From: Turnera subulata
Taxonomy: Eukaryota; Streptophyta; Magnoliopsida; Malpighiales; Passifloraceae
DNA length: 64,000 bases
Assembly: GCA_028386065.3 (NCBI GenBank)
Contig: JAKUCV010005454.1
Span: 93,303-157,302 of the forward strand
Reading direction: 5' to 3'
Part shown: one piece after another, positions 31,967 through 43,224 of the stretch
Layout: each line of letters opens with the position of its first letter
How positions within the stretch are numbered: the first letter of the stretch is position 1
Notes under the pieces: generated by a model
What the model was told of the DNA's origin: nothing
Databases searched by the model: none
Seen by the model: only the letters and a program-made list of their open reading frames with translations
Translations under genes and position numbers: made by a program

Positions 31967-31974
31967 TATAAAAG
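31967..31974 (+). promoter_or_regulatory. TATA box of antisense ORF B (family I)
   Basis: TATAAAAGACGG begins 114 bp before the ORF B start codon. The family II copy has TATAAAAGACGG beginning 115 bp before its ORF B start (61650). Matching sequence and spacing argue for a kept core promoter. Confidence 0.6.
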
Positions 31975-32080
31975 ACGGTAGAGTGAGGAGTAAGTTATCC
32001 AAAGCATTTTAAGCAATCCTACGCTCAGACTAAGAATCCTCAGAACTCCAGAAAACCAAACACCCATACGCCCAAACACA

Positions 32081-32264
32081 ATGCCTGCCCCATCATCAGT
32101 TTTCTTTGTCGAGGGTGCCAACCTTGGCAGAAGGAATCGACTGGCATACAGCATGGTCAATGAGCGTGCCGAAGAACTACCAAACGAGCTCGGCAGGATG
32201 CCCCGGCTGGTCTTCGTCGATGAGCTCTACTCATCGCGGTTCTTTGTCACACCAATGGAAGAGG
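32081..32264 (+). pseudogene. Antisense ORF B of family I element, cut by assembly gap
   Basis: The first 61 codons of a protein whose full version (132 aa) is on the minus strand at 61137-61535. Identity over these 61 residues is 51/61. The last 21 codons before the break (PRLVFVDELYSS... to MEE) are identical in protein yet differ at 8 codons, all synonymous. The reading stops at the ambiguous base at 32265, after which sequence is unrelated to ORF B. The truncation is therefore probably an assembly artefact, not a biological break. Function unknown. Confidence 0.7.
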
Positions 32265-32265
32265 N
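32265..32265. other. Single 'n' marking a join of non-contiguous sequence
   Basis: The only ambiguous base in the window. Left of it is ORF B; right of it is LTR sequence that aligns with about 30213 onward of the family I 3' LTR. By comparison with the 3' LTR and the family II element, roughly 3 kb of 5' LTR plus the end of ORF B and the primer-binding region are missing here. Confidence 0.85.
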
Positions 32266-32698
32266 CCGTTGGAGCGGGCTGAGTGGGGAATCAACGGGAA
32301 GAAGAAAAAGAAGGTTGGAGAAGAAAAGAAAAAAAAGAAAGAAAAGAAAAGTGGAGAGGGGAAGAAGAAGGAACCGGCTAGGTTGGCTGCCCCTAGTGGA
32401 CGACCCGTCGTCCACTTGGGCGCGGTCAACCCTTGCCTGGTCAACTTTTTCTTTTTTTTTTTTTAGACCCTCAAAACGACGTAGTTTCAAATGAAACTAT
32501 GCTAAACCTCTCGTTTCGCCCCGATCTCGCATTCGTTTCCCACGGAACCCGAACTATGAACAATACCGACTTAGAATTGACATTCTCATGGCAAAATAAT
32601 TTATTTCTTCAACTAAAACTCGGTAATACCTCAAGGGTAAAATCGGAATAAATTTCTAAAAATTCCAAAAATTAAATTATAGAATCCGGGGCGTTACA
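32266..32698 (-). repeat. Partial 5' LTR of family I element
   Basis: On the minus strand it starts TGTAACGCCCCGGATTC at 32698. It follows the 5' end of the LTR at 27208-30655, sharing the segments TTATTTTGCCATGAGAATGT and AAACTACGTCGTTTTG and the GGTCAAC...GCGGGTC-like block, until the 'n'. About 430 of the expected 3450 bp are present. It abuts a family II LTR with no TSD. Confidence 0.75.
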
Positions 32699-35464
32699 AC
32701 AGCCCAAAATAAAAACATCAATAATAACTCAACCGGCCCAACGGCCCAATAATATCAATAAACTGCACAGCGGAAGACTTAATAACTCACAATGACACTG
32801 TATGCGACACTGATGCAAACTATGGATCCGAGCCCTGTCCAAGGGATAACGCCGCAGCCTTTCTGGAATGCACCAAACCTGTACAACAAATAAATCATCC
32901 TACGGGATGAAAGCCAGCAGTTGAGGGGTGAGTCCGAAGTGCTCACCGACGAAGGAAAGACAATCAATATGCACACTATAAATACTCAAGGTCAAAAACA
33001 GGTAAAAACCACCAAAACACACCAAATCGAAAGACTCGACCCAAAACCGGTCCAAAACCGAAAAGACCCAAATAAAAATCCAATTTCCAATTTTATCTTT
33101 TCCGGGCCCCGTTGCGGATAAGCTAGGGTCAGACCTGGTTATCAACATATTCCGGGTGCCAGACCAAATCCAGAGAACCCAGGGATCGACATCCCAAAAA
33201 TACGAACCCAGGGATAGACATCCCAAAAATAATCACGGGATAGACATCGCAAGCATAGACATGCTTATCACAAATAACCCAGGTCACGGCCACCACGAAA
33301 CAGTCTTAAACCATCGAGTCGTACCATTACTTATCACGTGACAATTATATTACCGTCGTCAAAATCAAATCACAGGGATCAACATCCCTAACCAAAATAC
33401 CGGGATAGACATCCCTATCCAAAATCAAGGATCGACATCCTTATCTCAATTTATTATTTATCCATTATCCGTTGTACCAAAAAGACTCAAGAAGAACATC
33501 CAAATACCAATCACAATACTGGGATAAACATCCCGACAACAATCAAACAATGGGATCAACATCCCGAACAAACCACAGCAAATGCAACATCCAACAATGC
33601 AATAACATCAAACTCAATAACCGAGTAATATAGGTACATATAGAAGGAAATCCATCCTCACCTTGGCCGATTACTCAACTCCGGAAACAATGACCGGTCC
33701 GACGCCGGCTCCTCGGGAAACTGCCCGATATCAAACCTATACCACAAAACAATATACACTCACATAAATGCAAATAATCGGTATACTATGACGCCAAAAC
33801 TGCGAAATACCCCATCCTGGTTCGTATCCTTCATTATTATTTTTTTTACCGAAAATATTATACCGTACGTATATCCGAATATAATTACGGTACCATACTT
33901 TAATTAAAACTCTTTTCAAAATATTTTCATAAAATAATTATAATTTTTTCAAAATTATATTCTCCTTAATTTTTCCAGAAAAATAATAACGTATTTATAA
34001 TTTCCAGAAAATGTATATAGTATTTATCTTTTTCTAAATGTATATGATAATATTTTCCAACACAAAATATAATTACCTTTAATTTTCAAAGTATATATAT
34101 ATATATATATATATATTCCTCAACCATAATTTTTCAGAGAAAATAATACAGATATTAAATTTCCAGAAATTATTTTCATGGTATATATATATTTTCCAAA
34201 TAATATTAGTTTTTCCAAAACAAAACTTAATTATTTATCAAAGTATATGTATTTATATTTTCCTCAAAATACCAGAATTAAATTGACCATAATTTCCTCA
34301 AAGTAAATATATAATTTTTTTCCAAAATTATATACCTGATTATGAATATATATATATATATATTGTTTTTTTAATTAAACGGACTGGGCCATGAATAGTG
34401 CCGGCCCAGACCAAGGCAGCAGGCCTGCCAAGGTTCGGCCCAGCACCAGCCCACTGCCCAAGCCCAAGCTAACCTAGCCCAGACTGTTCGCGACCCGTTA
34501 GAGGAAACGGGTCGAATGCGGGTCTCACCTCGGGTTGCAGCAACGGCGGCGCGACGAGCGGCAGGGACGACGAGAGGAAGGGTAGCGCGGGGTCGCCGAC
34601 ATCGAGGCGACTCGTCTGGCGGTGGAAAGGCGGCGCTGCGTCGCCGGTGTCGTTGTCAGCGGCGTGGAGAGGGAGATCCGCGGGTTTCGCCGCGGGTCAA
34701 CGGCTTTGCAGTGCGCGTCCGGCGGCGGAATCAAGCGGGGGAGGCGGCGTTCAGTCGGTGACGGCGTGGCGAAGGGGCTGAGCTCGCGACGGCACGACAA
34801 GCGTGCTGGTGGCGGCGGCGTGTCGAGACTCGGCCCGGAGCTTCATCTCGTGAACAGTAACGGGAAGGAGACGGGTTGACGACACTGTTCACTCATTTTT
34901 TTCTTTTTTCTGTATTTTCTTTATTTCTTTTCTTTTCTTTTTCTTTGATTTTCTTCCTCTTTTTTTTCTGTTTCTTTTTTTTTTCTTTTTTATTTCTCTT
35001 CCCCTCTGTTTTTCCGATTCCTATTTTTTTTCCTTCTCTCTTTTTTTTTCCTTTTTTTCTTTTTTTTTCTCTCTTTTTCTTTTTCTTCCCTCTTTTTTTC
35101 TCTTTTCCTCTTTTTTTTTTGCCCTCTCCTTTCTTCCTCTTTTCTTCTCTTCTCGTGCTTCCTTTCTTCTTTTTATAGACGTGAAAACGCTGTGCATCAT
35201 GTGAATCCTAGCTGCATTATTAAGCGAGTCCGGTCCAGACCAGAAAATAATCGATTTCCCCTTAGTTATTTTCCGGTGCGATTTTTCCGAGGTTTTCGGG
35301 ACCCGGAAAAATACCGACTTAGGTCCGAAAAATCCACGGAAAAATCACGAGCGCGGGAAAACTCTCGGTTTCAAAAAACGACGCTCGATTTACCTTGAAT
35401 TAGTTACCCAAGATTAATTCTTCCGGTAAATCACTGTAGAAAGACTTTTACCCGGGCTGTTACA
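32699..35464 (-). repeat. Family II LTR, minus orientation, lacking its last ~100 bp
   Basis: Starts TGTAACAGCCCGGGTAAA on the minus strand at 35464. It runs through a TATA box (TATAAAA at 35177-35171), a long purine tract in sense orientation (34895-35170), a GC-rich block, AT-rich sequence with (TA)n near 34089 and 34350, a hairpin array, and a block ending near CGTAGGATGATTTATTTGTT. It matches the 5' LTR at 57638-60583 along its length. The last ~105 bp are replaced by family I LTR sequence at 32698. Confidence 0.8.
33182..33565 (-). repeat. Hairpin array in family II LTR (nine units)
   Basis: Short inverted repeats with a 4-nt loop, on the plus strand: GGGATCGACATCCC 33182, GGGATAGACATCCC 33211, GGGATAGACATCGC 33237, AAGCATAGACATGCTT 33251, AGGGATCAACATCCCT 33374, GGGATAGACATCCC 33402, AAGGATCGACATCCTT 33427, GGGATAAACATCCC 33521, GGGATCAACATCCC 33552. 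Stem changes such as AAGCAT/ATGCTT and AAGGAT/ATCCTT are compensated, and the loop keeps the form NNAC. Spacing is irregular. Confidence 0.85.
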
Positions 35465-37579
35465 ACCAAAATCCTGAAACATATATTTTTTTAGAAGTGG
35501 GAATACAACAAAAGTTTTATAAAATAGGAATACAATAAAAGTTAAAAAAAGCTAATTCAGAGATTTTTTAGGTTGGATGTTTCAATTTATTGAGGAATTT
35601 TTGATTTGGGTGTGCTTGGGTGATGTGGAGTACTGTTTTATTTTGTGGTTTAACCCATTCCAGGCTTAGATGGGTTCGATTTCTAATGGATCCGAATGAC
35701 GGATACACCCACTTCCTTTGGGGTCCATCTGATGACATATCACACTCAGAGACACATGGTGCATCACTTTATCAGGTCGACCCGCAAATCAAAATCTATG
35801 ATTTATGTTGAGTACAGTGACCAAAATCCATTGAAAATGGGAGCAATTATCACAATCCAGCATGACGGTGGGTTCAGTGACCAAAAATCTTTTCACCGTA
35901 TTAAATTATTATCTTTACCATGATAAATGAATGTACAACACCGTTCGCTAGGGTTAAATTTTTCTTTGTTTCATGGGGCATGTTTGCTTTATTTTTGAAT
36001 TAGGACATATTTGTATATGTTTTTTTTTTTGGATTTTTTTCTTATTGGAAACTTTTGCTTATATTCTTTTTCCCCTTTTTTCCCTTAAAAAGAGCCCTTT
36101 AATATATTAACTAATCTATTTGTAATTTTTTTGATCAGTCTCATGGTTGAAGCTACAAAAGGGCTATTCATGTTTTTTTTTTAATGCATATCTTGTACAT
36201 CTATTGTAGCATGTGGTATGCATTATCTATTTTAAGTCCGTCTTTAGTTAGTGTATTTTTAAGCTACATAATACCACATACATGTAATCTTGTATTCTTT
36301 TATCCATTTTTTTTCTTGCTAGCCAACTATGATGGTCCCAATGTGTGTCTTTTTCAAGATCACAACATCTTCTTTTCTATATTTCCTTAAGTATGTCAGT
36401 TGTGACCAATATTATCAATCTGGTTTTTGATTTCCTCAAGAGTATCTTCTCGTGTAGTCCGTTCAATGACAATAACAATAAAGGAAGGTGTCCTTTTGTG
36501 TCTTCGACAATCACCATGGCAATTTCATACGCGTATTGAGCAAAGGTGTCAATTTCATTGTTTTCTGAATACAACGATTATGCTAGAATTTCCAAGCCGT
36601 TTGTCCTGTAATTCATGTTAGAAAAAATGATGTACGCCCATAAGGGCTTTTGTTTTTCGATTTCTGATCTTGCTTAACCTGTTTAAGAAAATCAATCCGT
36701 ATAGATTATCTGTTAGCTTTGGTATGTTGATGTCGAATTCTCCCACATTTGATTGATGTATTTTCATATTTTTGAGGCACATCTCACCGTACTTTTGACC
36801 AATGTATTATCATGTAAAATCTATCGTTAGTTTTGGGTATCTAAATATTACTTATATTTATTATAATTAATCTAATTTGGTTATGTAGAAAAGAAAAAGG
36901 AGAAGAGGTGATGTTAAGATAAATGGTAATCAAAAGGCAAATGGTAGTTTCCACAAAAGGACAAAGGGCTATTATATTAATAATTTTTCAATTTTTTAGA
37001 ATTTATTAAAATATTTTTCATGTTGATAATCACATTAGATATAACAAATAACGAATAATATTACTGACACAATAAATTCTCAAAATAATCAGTTATAAAT
37101 CGCTTATCTCAAAATCAATATTAAGTTGTATAAAATTTTCTAAATTTTAATAAATAATGCAATTGAATTATTATTAATAAAATTAAATTTAAATATTGTA
37201 TTAATTTTATAATAAATTCTAAAAATTCAAAATAATTAATTTATTTTTCATATACGACATTTTTTCTAATTGTTTATAAAAAAGTTATGCGATATCATAA
37301 TTTTTTTACTTCTGCCTTATGCTTCCAAATGTTTGTTGTGATGTTCATACACCTCGTGCAAAAATGTCTAACGTTACTTCCTCTCATTTTGTCTTTGTTT
37401 TTTTTTTATTTTTGGGCGGTTGGGTTGGAAATTATCTTTGTTGTAATGAATTGCCAATTATGTTGTGTAGTAACGTTAAGAATGGCAGGGGAAAGTTGGT
37501 AATGATTTTCATATTTTGAGTGAGAATAAATATAGTAAGTTTTCCCGTTACTGATATATGTCCAAAATAGCTAAATAGC
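35465..37579. other. AT-rich intergenic DNA between LTRs
   Basis: No recognisable coding frame, RNA gene or terminal repeat. Several T/A-rich runs, notably 36960-37270. No longer frame resembles a known protein. Confidence 0.45.
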
Positions 37580-38450
37580 TAAGAGGAAGAAAAGCGAGGG
37601 GAGGGGGCGTGGTGAATTAGCCTTTAAAACAACTTTCATGAAACTTTGTGTGAGAGACTCTTACCTAAAATCTGGATTTGCTAAAAACACAAGAAAGATT
37701 AAAAGTAAGCAAAGAGAGCAAAAACACACAACCATAAACATAACAATTTAGAGTGGCTCCCCTCAACTCCAAGGATATATCCACTACTTAAGACTCCCAT
37801 TGAGATTTGCTAAATACACTAAATAGTTTCTTCAAAAGTGAAACCCAACCTTTATAATCCTAGTTTTTTCAAGGCTCAAGCCACAATATTTACAATTTTT
37901 TTTTTCCAAGGCTCAACTCTCTAATCTATGCTTTTACAAAAGCTCAACCCAAACATATACAAGAGTTTTCCTAAGGCTCAACTCTCCAACTTAAACCCAA
38001 AGCTTTTTCCAAGGTTTAAGCTTCAAACCTAAAACTTTTTTCAAGAAACAGAGAGTGACTCACTCCTTGTTGACGATGATTAGCTCAAAGATCTCTCAAA
38101 GGTTTTGTATGCACAAAGCAAACTTAATAAGATGGTTTCTCAATATAATCTCTTGCTCTAACTTTAAAATAATGGTAAGAAGTCTATTTATGGCCTCAAT
38201 AGTAACTAAATACTCAATGACTAAAGATAATTTAGATAAGCTTGTTTTTGGAAGAGTTGGATAAGAGGTAGTTAGCCAAATTTACTTCTGGAAGTTTTTG
38301 CCTTTTTAACCAAAAAATTAGCCGTTGGAATTGTGTCTTCTTTTCAACTTCTTGACTTGTCTCTTTGTGATAATGAGCGGGAAAAATGTCTATAAATTCG
38401 TCCTTTATAGGTTCTTCAAACTTTTTGATTGGAGGGTTAGAAAACCCACT
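37580..38450. repeat. Degenerate LTR-like repeat with reiterated AAGGCTCAA motif
   Basis: The stretch from GGTGAATTAGCCTTTAAAAC through ATAACAATTTAGAGTGGCTC resembles terminal regions of some copia LTRs. Between 37870 and 38020 the motif AAGGCTCAA, or close variants, recurs about five times at roughly 35-bp spacing. No clean ends or TSD were found. The assignment is tentative. Confidence 0.35.
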
Positions 38451-40861
38451 AACTTTGTAACGACCCAGGTAAATTTTTGAAATTTTATTGAGTCATTCTA
38501 ACCTTTTACGGAGGTTAACAAAATTCTTACCGTTGTCACTTGGAATTTTAATCACTGGATTTTAAGCCCAAAAAATTTGTTATAAATATTCGAACCTCGG
38601 ATTCCTAATCTAAGAGATACACAATGATTCCGAGATTTTTAAAACTACCCAAGTCAGGAGTTTCCAATTCCAAGTCTTTCCCGACTCTTCAAATAATTTT
38701 TGTAGCATTCTTTTCATTTTTATCACCTTCAAGAAAAAAATTCTGATAATTTTTGGCTAAATATTTTTTTATTCATTTTAATGATTTATTAAATATTTTT
38801 TTTAAAGAAAGATCTATCTTTTATTCCTGTTATATATTCCGAAGCGTGCTGGCAATTTACCCTGATATTTTCCTTAATTTACTAGAAATGATTGGATTAA
38901 TATTTTGTTTTGAAAGAAAGAAAGAAAAATTGTGTTTATATTAAAACAAAAGGTTTGGTAATGTTTTGATCAATACGGCACGGTTTCAAGTGTCGGCAAG
39001 GAATACCATTTGCCCATTTAAATTTACATACCCTTTTTCCTCATTTTGTCTCCTTTCAATTATTATTATTATTATATATTTTTTTTCCATATAATTTGCC
39101 CCACTCACCCGACATCCACACCCAAAGTTTCTAACCCCCTTTCTTTTCTTTCTTTTTGATGCTTTGTCTGCTTTCTTCCTTTCTCCATTATTTCCTCCAT
39201 CACGAGCTCACACACACCCCACCAATCACTCCTGTCTCTCAATTATTTATCTCAATCATCTCCTTCAATCTTTTCTTGTGTTTTTCTCCTTACAATCTCC
39301 CTCAATTTTCTTCCATTTTTTTTTCATCTCTGTAGATAGCCGAAGACATTCTCCTCCTTTCCCCTTTTCTTGTTACTCTTCTTCTCTCCCTAATCCTCCC
39401 ATGAAATTGCCACCGTCTTCTCCTCTGCATCCTTACTGTCGTGATGTACCCTAACACTCGCGTTTGTTTCTGGGTCACGAGCCACAACCATGGCCCCTTC
39501 GCTTATTGATTATCATGGGGTTGGGGAATGGATTGTTGATGATGATTTAGAATTGATATGACGTAGGTGGGTATGTGGATTTGGGGATTACCGGGGTGTG
39601 GGTCTGTTATAATTTTATAGTGATGTTTGTGGTGAACTGTTGGTGACTTTGGTGGTGGACGATGTTGATTGATAGGGGTATAGTCGTATTGGGCTGGATA
39701 ACTTCCAGCAGTGGCGGTGGTGTTGATGCGAGTGTGTTGTTGTGGAGGCGGCAGGCCTCTGGCCGAGCTACGATTGGTAAGCCTTTTCTTTCAACAGCGG
39801 TGGGTTATATTAATTGTGTTGTGTTGATGGTGTTTGTGAGAAGATGCAGTAATGGGTTTGATATTGACTCACTGCTACCCTGGGCAGTGGTGTTGTTGAT
39901 GTCATTGATGATGATGCCAGTGGTGTTTTTGATGGTATTGTTGTGTCCATGGTGGATTGCAAGTCCTGGGTTATAGGTGTCAATTCGGGGTTGTGTTGTG
40001 ATGGATTTTGCCGTGGATTGGTTGTTGAAAATGATGTGGTGAATTGGGGTCCGGATGCTGTGAATCTGTAGTTGGTAGTTGTGGTTCAGTGCTGTAAACT
40101 TTGGTGACTGAGAACGGTAACCAAAAGTTACTGTGTTTGGCGTGGACGGTGCTTTAGCCGGAGTCCGGTAAGAGCTCAGGCAATTTCTGGCAAGACAGAA
40201 CCCGATGGGGGATAACATCTTGGAACAAGTATGAAGAGACTAGACCAATACCAGCTTCTAAGGAGTATCAGGTGAGGATATAAACTTATAAAACTTCGGT
40301 ATGCTGCCTGTGATGCTCAAGCTATTATTTGAACTATTTGATATTGTGTCTGTATTGTGATATCTACCTTGGTATGTTTTGCTGGATTCTGTTGAATTTC
40401 CTACTGTGGTACATGCTTTGGTTTTGAATTGTTAGATTATGTTGTGAATCTTGATATGGTCTTTCTGATGCGTGAATTGCTTGATTGGACTGCTGATTGG
40501 ATATGACTTCTGTGATTATTCTTGATAGTTAAAATCGGTTTGTTGATGACGATAGATTGTCATTAAAGCTTTAGTCTGTTAGCTGTGGTCTAGGTTTGAT
40601 AACTTGGGAAGGTATACTGGAATGATAATATTCTGAACCATAGGTTTACTCGAGGCTTATGTTCGTTGTTGTGATTAGTTGTTGGGCTGTTAATAGAGGG
40701 TTAGTCTGTTGATTGAGGTCTAGGTTGGATAAATTATGATATGGAAAAAAAAAATTGGAGTTTTGTTGAATGATGATGACAAAGTGTCATGTGGTGAGTT
40801 GAGGTATGACCGGATGGTTAGAGACTGTTTTGTGGTGGCCATGATCTGGGTTACTTGTGAT

Positions 40862-41024
40862 AAGTATGTCTATGCTTGGGATGACTATCTTGTGATTGAT
40901 ATTTGGGATGTCTATCCCTGGGTTCTATTTGGGATGTCTATCCCGTGATTGATATTTGGGATGTCTATCCCTGGATTCTCTTTTGGGATGTCTATCCCTG
41001 TTTGATTAACGGGATGTCTATCCC
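40862..41024 (+). repeat. Hairpin array in solo LTR
   Basis: Five perfect GGGATGTCTATCCC units start at 40905, 40931, 40958, 40985 and 41011. Before them lie a near-perfect AAGTATGTCTATGCTT at 40862 and a decayed GGGATGACTATCTT. It is the sense-orientation counterpart of the array at 33182-33565, with units about 26 bp apart. Confidence 0.85.
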
Positions 41025-41575
41025 TGGGTTCTCTTTTGATCTGGCACCCGGGACATGTTGATAACCTGGTATGACCCTAGTTTATTCCGTGACAGAGCCA
41101 GTGGAAGTAAAATTGATTCAGTATAAATGACCTTTAGCCTTGGCTCAGTCTGGATTCGATTGATGAGAGAGTCAGAGAGAAAAATAAAATGAGATGTGGT
41201 AACACCACTTGTGCGGATTGGATTTTGGTACGGCCAGGAGGTAGTTTGGGTCCGTAACGACCTTGTGATTTGATTGGCCCGTAACGGTCCGGTGTTGTTC
41301 TTTTTACCGCGGCACGGCCAACATTTGATTCGGGGATTCTATTGGAGAAAATTGGTTAGAATAACTTGGAAGTTTAGTATCAGGAGGTTACGTGGTATGT
41401 CTCAGTCGTGTAGTCACATCGTTGTTGTTGATGTTATTCGTGATGATATAAATTGAGTAATGATATTCCTGCATGAAGGATATAGTATTTTATTTTACTT
41501 GTGACCGTTCTTTCGCTGTTGTCCTAAATTATCTTTCAGCCTGATGTTGGTATTATATTCCTGATAGTTACTTCT

Positions 41576-43212
41576 TGTCACGCCCCGTCAATGCGTGACC
41601 GGCCAGGCACCCAATGCAACCAAGAGGTCAACATAGGGCACCCAAAGGCCTAAGCCAAGTTCCGGGCAGAAGCTGGCCCGACGGGCAAAAGTGATTAATG
41701 CGCAGCAAACATCCACAAATAACACAGTAAGAAGTACGGATTCAAACACACAACAGCCCACTAATATTCACATTATTTTTGTACACCAAAATGGGGCACT
41801 ACATGTTCTGTCATATAAGCCAATTCACCTAAGACTACGTGTACAAGTAAAACCAGGTTTGGCTAGTTACCCATCGTCTCCAAAACGCGTCCCTTGAGTC
41901 TACCCACACCAAGCTTGTCACGCTCTCCTTGTCCTAAAATAGAGGGGGTGGAAAAACGGGGGGTGAGTCCACGGCTCAAAAAGCAGGTGGTCATACAAGT
42001 AATAGCAATGACACAACAAGTGGAAAATAACATCCAAATGCACTCGCCAACATGCCACCGTGATCAGCCCACGGGTAAGCTATCAGAATGAGCATTGAGC
42101 CTAATTGCACGATCTGGTAGCCCTGCCAACATATTCCTTCTTATCCCACAGCCCCACGTACGAGGCTTTACCGATATGTCACGGGAAGTGTACGTGACTT
42201 GCTACCATAACCATACACAGCGCCCAACACAACATTCCGTCATCTTAATGACCAAGCAGCCATGTGGTACGGCAAGGTCCAGCAATCCTTTCATCAATAA
42301 GCCAACATTATGCCAATATAATGGATGCACATGCTATGCATGAAATGCACAGCCCGATCATCCGGCTCGTCTTAAGCCAAGGCATATCATCTTTAACACC
42401 AAGACACTTTAGCAGCAATATATCATCAAGTAAAAATACATAACATATAAGCCTATACGTTGGTGTGCCCATTGGCTCACCAATTGGTCACTTGCGGAAC
42501 CATTGGTGCACCTACAGGGTCAATTGGTTACCTTCGGGGCCAATTGCGCAAGTAGTGCACCAATTGGCTCCCCACAGGGCCAATTATGCACCAACATAGT
42601 TGACTAACGCCCCCACACAACCAAAAACCTTCTCTCAGTCCATCCATTTAGTGTCACAACCCTAAGTCTCCCATAAAGTCTAGTTGGTGCGCTATCCATG
42701 CCCACAGCACACCTAGCTAGCCAATTTGCACCAAAACCGTTAAAAATTACAAACCAGTGCACTTACCCCCTTCCTTTTTGTGTAAGAAGCCTTGGAGAAC
42801 CTTGAGAATGGCTAAGTCTTTCTTCCTTAGTGTTTTCTCACAAAATTGGGCAGAAGAGGGGGATTGAGGTGCTTGCTTGACCATTTAAGGCCCAAGCTAG
42901 TAGCTTAGTCAGCAGCCACTTGCAACCCCTTAGCCCCAAATTCTGCCACCATGCCCAAGCACCTCTCCACCTCTTGCTTAGCATGCACCAATAAACCTAA
43001 GCCAGCACACCCCAACTTAACCCTCACTTAGCCTTCACCTAGTTCTCCTAAGCACTTAACACAAATTGATCGGGGTTTAAGACCTAATTAATCCAATCGT
43101 GCCAATGGCTAGCCAACCGGAGCCAATGGCTAGCAAACTGAGGCCAGCTCTCATCCCAGCACCCTTCCACATCAAGTAAACGCATTGTACCACAATTATA
43201 AGGGTTATTACA
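41576..43212 (-). repeat. 3' LTR of the gypsy element
   Basis: 1637 bp; on the minus strand begins TGTAATAACCC and ends GGGGCGTGACA. Compared with the 5' LTR it lacks a block of about 180 bp after TTTAACACCAA (near 42400), where short direct repeats (CACCAA) flank the missing sequence. It retains a block of about 190 bp (around 42755-42942) that the other copy lost. Confidence 0.9.
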
Positions 43213-43224
43213 TCATCTCCCCCT
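43213..43224 (-). promoter_or_regulatory. Polypurine tract of the gypsy element
   Basis: Minus strand AAAGGGGGAGATGA between the pol stop (43225-43227) and the LTR start TGTAATAACCC. Typical plus-strand priming site. Confidence 0.75.

Noticed and set aside
33182..33565. CRISPR-like array
   Set aside because: Units are 14-16 nt dyads with irregular spacing in a plant LTR; no constant repeats of CRISPR length or cas genes.
34876..35178. 100-codon Phe/Leu/Ser frame
   Set aside because: Product of the pyrimidine side of the LTR purine tract; composition alone creates it.
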